A stretch of 64,000 nt of DNA from Sequoia sempervirens (taxonomy: Eukaryota; Streptophyta; Pinopsida; Cupressales; Cupressaceae): positions 44,822,077 through 44,886,076 of the forward strand of contig VDFB02000003.1 in assembly GCA_007258455.2 (NCBI GenBank), given 5' to 3'. Numbering within the stretch: position 1 is the stretch's first letter; each line of letters begins with the position of its first letter. Positions 57,974 to 64,000 of the stretch are shown here, one piece after another. The translations under genes and the position numbers were made by a program. The notes under the pieces are model-generated. The model was not told the origin of the DNA and did no database searches. It saw only the letters and a program-made list of their open reading frames with translations.

Positions 57974-58339
57974 AGATTTTCCTTTGAAAGGCTACAAATT
58001 CAAATATTGACTTAAATAGCCTTTACAAATGATTCTAAATCTTTCCAATCATGCCTAACTGTTCTTTTTGTAACTAACATGACTTATTACATTATAAATA
58101 AATTGTGGATGTGTTATGACCTTATTCAATTGACAAAATTCAAAACAAAAAACTAACTTAAAAGACTTCCATGAACCAAATTTGTTCAATAACCTTGGTG
58201 CCCCTACACCAAATTTCATTATTTCAGTAAATGCCATTACAAGTAAATCTCAGCTTCATGTAATGCTCAGAATGTTTCACATATATTTTACAAATGCCAA
58301 AATTGATACAATTTGAGACTTCTTTAAGCACCTCTTTCT

Positions 58340-59020
58340 ACATCATAGGTTCTCATTTAGAGGTTAACTTCAAATGAGAAACTTGAGATTCCCTCGCAAA
58401 GCTTCACACACTCTTTTATAATGGCTTCAAATCAGAATTGAGATTTCTCAAGATCATCAAAATAAGGGTGTTACATTGCTTTTTTGGCTAAGATTCTCTT
58501 CCATGGCTCCAAAATCAACATTTTCTACAAGGAGAGACCAATCAATTTTTACTAGTTTAGTTACAGATACACAAAGTAAAAGAATAAAAAGAAATAACTC
58601 ATCCAAAATGGAAATGAAATGAAAATAGATGGAAGGAACTTATAGATAGGCATGGCAATCTCTCAACTTAGTCACTCTTGGCTATACATCTTCACTGGGA
58701 GTTCCAAGATACCTATTGCACACAACACCTCTCATGAATAGAATATATTGAAATTCGATATGCTCTTATAATTTCTATATCATAGGTGCTCATGATAAGG
58801 TTAACTTGAAATGAATAACTTTAAATTCCCTCACCAAGCTTCGCACACACTTTTGTAATGGCTTATTTAATCATAATTGAGATTTGTCAAGATCATCAAA
58901 ATAGGGATGTTGCATTGCTTTTCTGCCTGAGATTCTCTCGGATGACTCATAAATCTACATTTTCTGCAAGGGGACACCAATCAATGTTTACCGGGTTACT
59001 TATAGATACACAAAGTAGAA
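58340..59020. repeat. Imperfect tandem duplication, period about 430 bp, copy B
   Basis: Copy of 46470-47150, apparently unchanged. The stretch just before it (58265-58335) is replaced by unrelated sequence relative to copy A. Confidence 0.7.
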
Positions 59021-59057
59021 TAAGATGATAACATTGGCATCAAACAAATTAATGTGG

Positions 59058-59868
59058 GGGTATGTGCAGGATCATCATGGAAAAAACAGGCCCTTAAGTG
59101 TCAAAAAATTCAAAAAAATTAGAGTTAGGCAACTTGATGTAAAAATTTGAATAAGTTATCTATATTATTTCAAAAATATGTAAGAATAGAATCTGTAGCA
59201 AATTGAATGTAGTTTCTAAACTACTAGGTTTTAAAAAAAAAAAAAAAAATCTATTTAGTGAAAATTTTGAAATTTCAATGCAAGAGTACTTAAATTTTAG
59301 GGAAAATAAGAAGTAGGTAAATCATTCAATCTCAATCTCTAATCAAGTAATAAAATGATAATATTTTTTATAAGATTTTAGACATAAGTAGAGGACTCAT
59401 GTCTGGATGTGATGCATATTTTTTTGTAATTTTTTTCCAAGTAAAATAATTAATTATGATTTTTTTATTACAACTTTAAAAAAAATATAAAAACTCGTAT
59501 GTCTAACCACCTTAACTTGGTCAAAACTTCATGAAATTCAAATTTTCTTTTTTTAATCCTATAGTATGCAAAACATAGAATGTGATGCATATTTTGGATT
59601 CTAAAAATGTGATACATTTTGAAAGCTATAAATGTTTTTCAATCAGCCTATCAATCAGGACTTTAGTCGTAATTCAAATAGAAAATTAATAATAATTATT
59701 TATTAAATTCAAAGTAGAGCATAATTTATATTGGTGGAAAGTTGAGAATCTCCTTAGAAAACCTTTTCATTTCATCAATTTTGGGTTAAAAAAAAGTCGT
59801 CAACTACATACCCTACAAATACCCATCATATTGCCACTTTTTGGCCCATCATGATCCTGCACATACCC
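59058..59868. mobile_element. Short element with 18-bp inverted ends, copy B
   Basis: Inverted ends at 59058-59075 and 59851-59868 are identical to those at 47186-47203 and 47963-47980. The interior differs by an expanded A-run near 59233 and a replaced tract near 59318-59345. Because the element is in the same place in both units, it arrived before the duplication. Confidence 0.6.
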
Positions 59869-59917
59869 ATGGATACAAATATAAATTAATAAGAACCATT
59901 GTGCACATACTTAAAAA

Positions 59918-62900
59918 TTAATCCAATGGACCATTCGGGTATGCTCTACTCTTTATTGTGTCAAGTATTGCCTCATGGTCGGACTCACAGACCTTCCACA
60001 AGGTCTTGTTCAAAGGTCTACCCCCATATTTGGTCAAACGAACATTGGATGCCACAACAAGGTTTTAGTAATGAAGAATCTTACGATGCATGTCAAAGTC
60101 TTGAAACAACCAATGTTTAACACTCTTATGTGGGTACCTTCTAAGCCACGTTCCAGTAACAACAACTGAGCCTATAGGGTATTCAATGTTTTCTCCATCT
60201 ATAACTGGGCCTTCCAATTTCTTTTTGGCCTCAACACAACGACACAAGTAATAGTCTATTCCCTCTTCGCTCTCTTCATCTGCAATAACTGCATAAACAT
60301 GCCCTACATTGATATGTGTGGCATATCTATTCAAATTAGTCAACATTACAAATATAGTACAAAGTAAGATAACAATATGGAATTTCAAAAACTAAGCAAG
60401 TAGATATATTGCCAGGTTGAACTAGATCTGCTACGTGGTCAAAGTCGACTGATGATTCCATTTGTGTTAGTTCCAATGCCGTCGGAGGGTGATACATGTG
60501 AAGTGGGTTAAGATAACTTGTCAACCCACTCCCTTGACTCACAATCATTCCAGGCTTGCATTGTACATGAAGAACAAAAGCATGCCATCTTACATGTATC
60601 GATACTCCATGAACTTGCATTTGAGCTAATGAAAGAGTGTAGCTCACTCGATCCTATTAGTGTATAACAATCCTCATATGGTGCAATGTTAGTATCATCC
60701 ATCAACCAAAAAAATCTATGAACTGAAGACGTACCTTCATTACCTAGACCCATCGAAGCATTACACCACTCGATAATTGATCTTGCATCTATCAACTTTG
60801 CACTGTCTTTATACTTTAACTCTTCTCGTGCTAATGCTCTTTTTATGCATGCTCCTGCACCATCATGCTCCCCCTTTCCATATCCAACCTCACAAAAGTT
60901 CCACATATGTTGAACACCTGTAGTCAGATGCATCCTACACAACTAATAAAACATGTGTGTGTTCTTGAACTATGTTGCATAATTATTCAACCATATTATA
61001 TGTTGATCGTATGCTATGCCCCTCTGAGCCAAATCACTGTAGAACATCTGGAAGCAACCTTGCACGAACTATGGAGAATGTGTGTGATCATCACTAATAT
61101 AAAAGTGATAATCCCTCAATACCTTCCTTTGGTCCTTTTTATTATCAGTTGCATGAATGAATGCTATGTGCACAAATATTGAAACCTGTGTGGAGTTGTA
61201 ATACTGTGACTACACCTCACACTGTGGCTGTAGAGTGTAGTTCTCTGCAAAGTCAACCACTGATACTATGCTACCAATTGGAAAGGTGTCCTTGCATAGC
61301 TTGAATTGCATGTCCAGCCACCAGGCTCTATGGGTATGCCTTGCATACTTACACACTAGATTCTCATGAAACATTGACATAAACTGATACACTAGAATCT
61401 TCTCAATAACCAAATCACACCTTTTTGCGTGAGATCCATATTTTTTAGTGTATGCCACTATTTTATACTTCCCAAATTCTACTAGTTTCTTTCCCACCTC
61501 ATCTGTGCTTTCCATATGTTGACATACTGGCATTCGTTGCAAGCCACCAGAATGCTCACATGAACCATCCAAGCATGTTGTCCTGTAGAATATTTGGCCA
61601 TCCTCTATTTGACATAAATTTTTTGATAAGAAATCTCTTGAAGATTTTGGTGGGGCTTCTATGCCACAATCCTGCAAAACATCGTTAGTATGCAAATCTA
61701 AACATATAGAATGATAAACATCATAATGGTTAGAGAATTCAATATGTAGTCTACAACAACAAGTAGTGCGTGTGTGATTTATCTTGACATAAAAAGGCTT
61801 AAGAATTTCAAAAAATATTTGAGAAATACTAATTTGAGGATAATCATTTTGAAATTTATGAAAAAATTGGGTTTGAGTCGTATCCAAAAAATGCTTTGGA
61901 TCTGGCTCACAGTTCTGACTACAGATTCTCCTTCTTACAACATCCCTTTGACTCAGAGATGGCCTTGTATTATTCTTCCAATACTCTTCAATTAGTGTTC
62001 TCAATGCTTCAACAATTTTTTTATCTTTATGTGACAGTCTTCCCGAGAATTCCCATAATTCATTTGAATTGGTGCCCTCAATTCTTTTCCACCTTTGAAT
62101 GGCTTTTGATAAAGTTTTTCTACTAATTCCCATTTGTTCATTTGTCTTTTTAATGAAATGAGATCTCTTTGTTTGATAGCTTACCAAAGTTGATGTAATG
62201 ACACGTCGGGTGACATTACTATCCTTTGAGCATTAATTCTTACCCACACTCTCATAAGCATCCATTAGATTCTTCACAATAATGTTTTCACTTGATGCAT
62301 AATTCGATGTTCTCGACCCAAGAGTCTTCATGATGTTTCTATACTTTAAACCTCGCATCATTTGAATGAATAGTTAACATCTTGCAGTCTCATTTATCCT
62401 TTCAAAGAAGATTTTCCAAATCTTATCAGCATATCTTCTACAAGTTCATTTTGGAATCTTAGCTTCCATGTGCTACAAAATATCCTCATCAATATTAATC
62501 AAAAACTTTGGCTTTCTATGCAAAATTCTAGGTGGTGTTCTCCTAGGTACATACATCTCAACATTAGCAATTTCATCAATATTTAATTGAGGTGGGCTAG
62601 ATTGCGTACCTTTGATCGAGGGCGGAGTAGAAGACATACCTTTATCTTCACGCGGGGATGATGGCATACCTTCTTCGTCAAATCTGAGTGATGATGTACT
62701 CTCAACTTGAGATGCAATGGATGGTGTCCAATCATATTCACTTGTGGTAGATGGTGTCCCTCCATATTCGCTTGTGCTTAATGGTGTCCCTTCATATTCA
62801 CTTGTGGTAGAGGGTGTGTCTCCAACTATGGTATTTGCATCTATCCTAGCATGACTCTTTCGCATTCGCTCCCTTTGTGCTACCAATTTCTTTTCTCTTT

Positions 62901-63054
62901 TTGACAGTTGAGGTTCCTCTTTAATTGGCTTGTTTTCGTCAATTGTTTCAAATTTCTTATTTTCACGAAATGTCACCACCCGTTCTCTCTCTTTTGATTT
63001 GAAGGTTTCATACTCTTCCTCTGTTAGTTTCTTCCTTGTTCATTTCTTCGGCAT
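59918..63054 (-). pseudogene. Transposase-like gene, copy B (decayed, longer open stretch)
   Basis: Same gene as 48030-51161, ATG at 63054. One frame holds from 63054 down to 60508 (about 849 codons) with only in-frame stops, and it includes a 325-codon open part at 61210-62187 running from the helix-turn-helix-like QMGISRKTLSKAIQRW through KPFYVKINHTRTTCCCRLH to VDFAENYTLQPQCEV. A second open part, 60508-60942, carries WNFCEVGYGKGEHDGAGACI, RFFWLMDDTNIAPYEDCYTL and WNDCESREWVDKLS. A C-terminal piece at 60065-60388 is in another frame. A possible intron ends TTTGAATAG at about 60330-60340. Private stops lie at CQLF and after QPQCEV. The coding length of about 1000 residues fits an autonomous DNA-transposon protein. 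Confidence 0.62.
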
Positions 63055-64000
63055 GGCAGATAATTTTACCTATAGCAGGGTAATGAGACGAATATTAGTT
63101 CCTCAAAAATGTATCCATTAAAATAAATGAAATATATATGTCATTCAAGGCTTCATTGATAGAAAACATAGGTTATGAGGTAGCTTTACTGATGAGGTAA
63201 TTTATAAATAGAGATGAAAACCAAAATAGTTTAAATAGGTAGTAGAATTATCAAAATGTGCAAAAAGTGCTAAGTTGTGAAATTAACAAATAGTGAAGGG
63301 TTTGATGTAGACCTGGGAGGCTCAATCACAACCAATTTGACAACATGCCTTTACGAGGCATCTAAAAAGATTAAGATTGCCTATTTAAACAAACCAAACA
63401 ACCTTCAAAGCTTGACAATCATTAGAAGTTAGATTTCACACTTTCACCCCTTAAACCCTAGTAGTAGTGGAAACTCAGTTTTTGCCCAATAACTCAAATG
63501 TTCTCCAAAACACCAGACAAAATCTTCATGGTTTTAGACACGCATTTTAGAGTTATTACACATATCTCAATGTAAAGTACAAGTCCTTTGGACCAAATCC
63601 TCAAAAACACCCCTTCTAGGTTGACCTAATTAGGATGATTAGGCCTAATTTGCAAAGCAACATTCCCTCAAACTTATCATAGGACCTTGAATCCTTGGGG
63701 AAGAATTTCTTAGGTTCCCAAACCTCCAAAACCACAAATATATTTCTCTAGTACGGAAAAATTCATGCCAAACCTAAAAACCCTTGTTTTATGCACTATT
63801 TAAGAGGGTTTATTGAATATGCTATTTCCACAACCTCCCAGACTTTAAAACCAACTTGAACAAAGGAAACTAACCCTACACATGCCTAAAAGTTCAAAAC
63901 ATCATGACCTCCCATAGAGATTCTTGCAAACCCTAGGCCTAAGCCCTCATTCACATGAATTTTTGTTCACAATACTCACTGTAGCAGCAGGTTTATTACT
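63055..64000. other. Upstream flank of the transposase-like gene, copy B
   Basis: Non-coding; a near-identical copy of 51162-52080 with a few base differences and a 20-base insertion near 63180. It may hold the element promoter or its other terminus, but I found no inverted-repeat partner in the window. Confidence 0.5.

Overview
The window looks like intergenic DNA from a large, repeat-rich seed-plant genome, probably a gymnosperm. This is inferred from an AT-rich background, nested and decayed LTR retrotransposons (Ty3/gypsy and Ty1/copia), long satellite and microsatellite tracts, captured fragments of plant nuclear genes (SPT16, PPR) and almost no intact long coding sequence. No bacterial features, tRNAs, rRNAs or CRISPR arrays were seen.

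Layout. 1-6077 is the 3' part of a decayed retroelement encoding a large gag-like protein without pol; its terminal repeat is split by a nested gypsy element at 6078-18834 (2.5-kb LTRs, gag-PR-RNaseH-RT-RH-INT, one internal inversion) and resumes at 18835-19040. 19190-24545 and 29640-35190 are two copies of one duplicated block. Each copy carries the 5' end of a minus-strand copia element, a GC-rich conserved patch, a small two-exon gene and a repeat-rich upstream region. Between the copies are a microsatellite island (25.1-26.9 kb) and the pol region of copia copy 2. 35.2-38.4 kb is a decayed, spliced gene-like unit of unknown family with head-to-head PPR fragments inside one intron. 40.0-42.7 kb is a satellite with a 359-bp period. 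From about 42.2 kb to the end there are two tandem copies of an ~11.9-kb unit separated by a 100-N gap. The unit holds shuffled SPT16 pseudogene pieces, a short element with 18-bp inverted repeats, and a decayed transposase-like gene.

Main finding. The best candidate for a functional, undescribed gene is the pair at 22425-22895 and 33306-33783 (minus strand). Each has a TATA box, a signal-peptide exon, a canonical GTAAGT donor, a TGCAG acceptor and a short second exon ending in a basic, Gly/Pro/His-rich tail after a dibasic site. Three length differences between the copies are all multiples of three, the second exons differ by one residue, and the upstream regions carry inverted and direct repeats with a GAAnnTTC core. 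This is the architecture of a secreted signalling-peptide precursor, of no family I can name with confidence.

Limits. Everything was read by eye. Percent identities are rough, and element ends without a clear target-site duplication are approximate.
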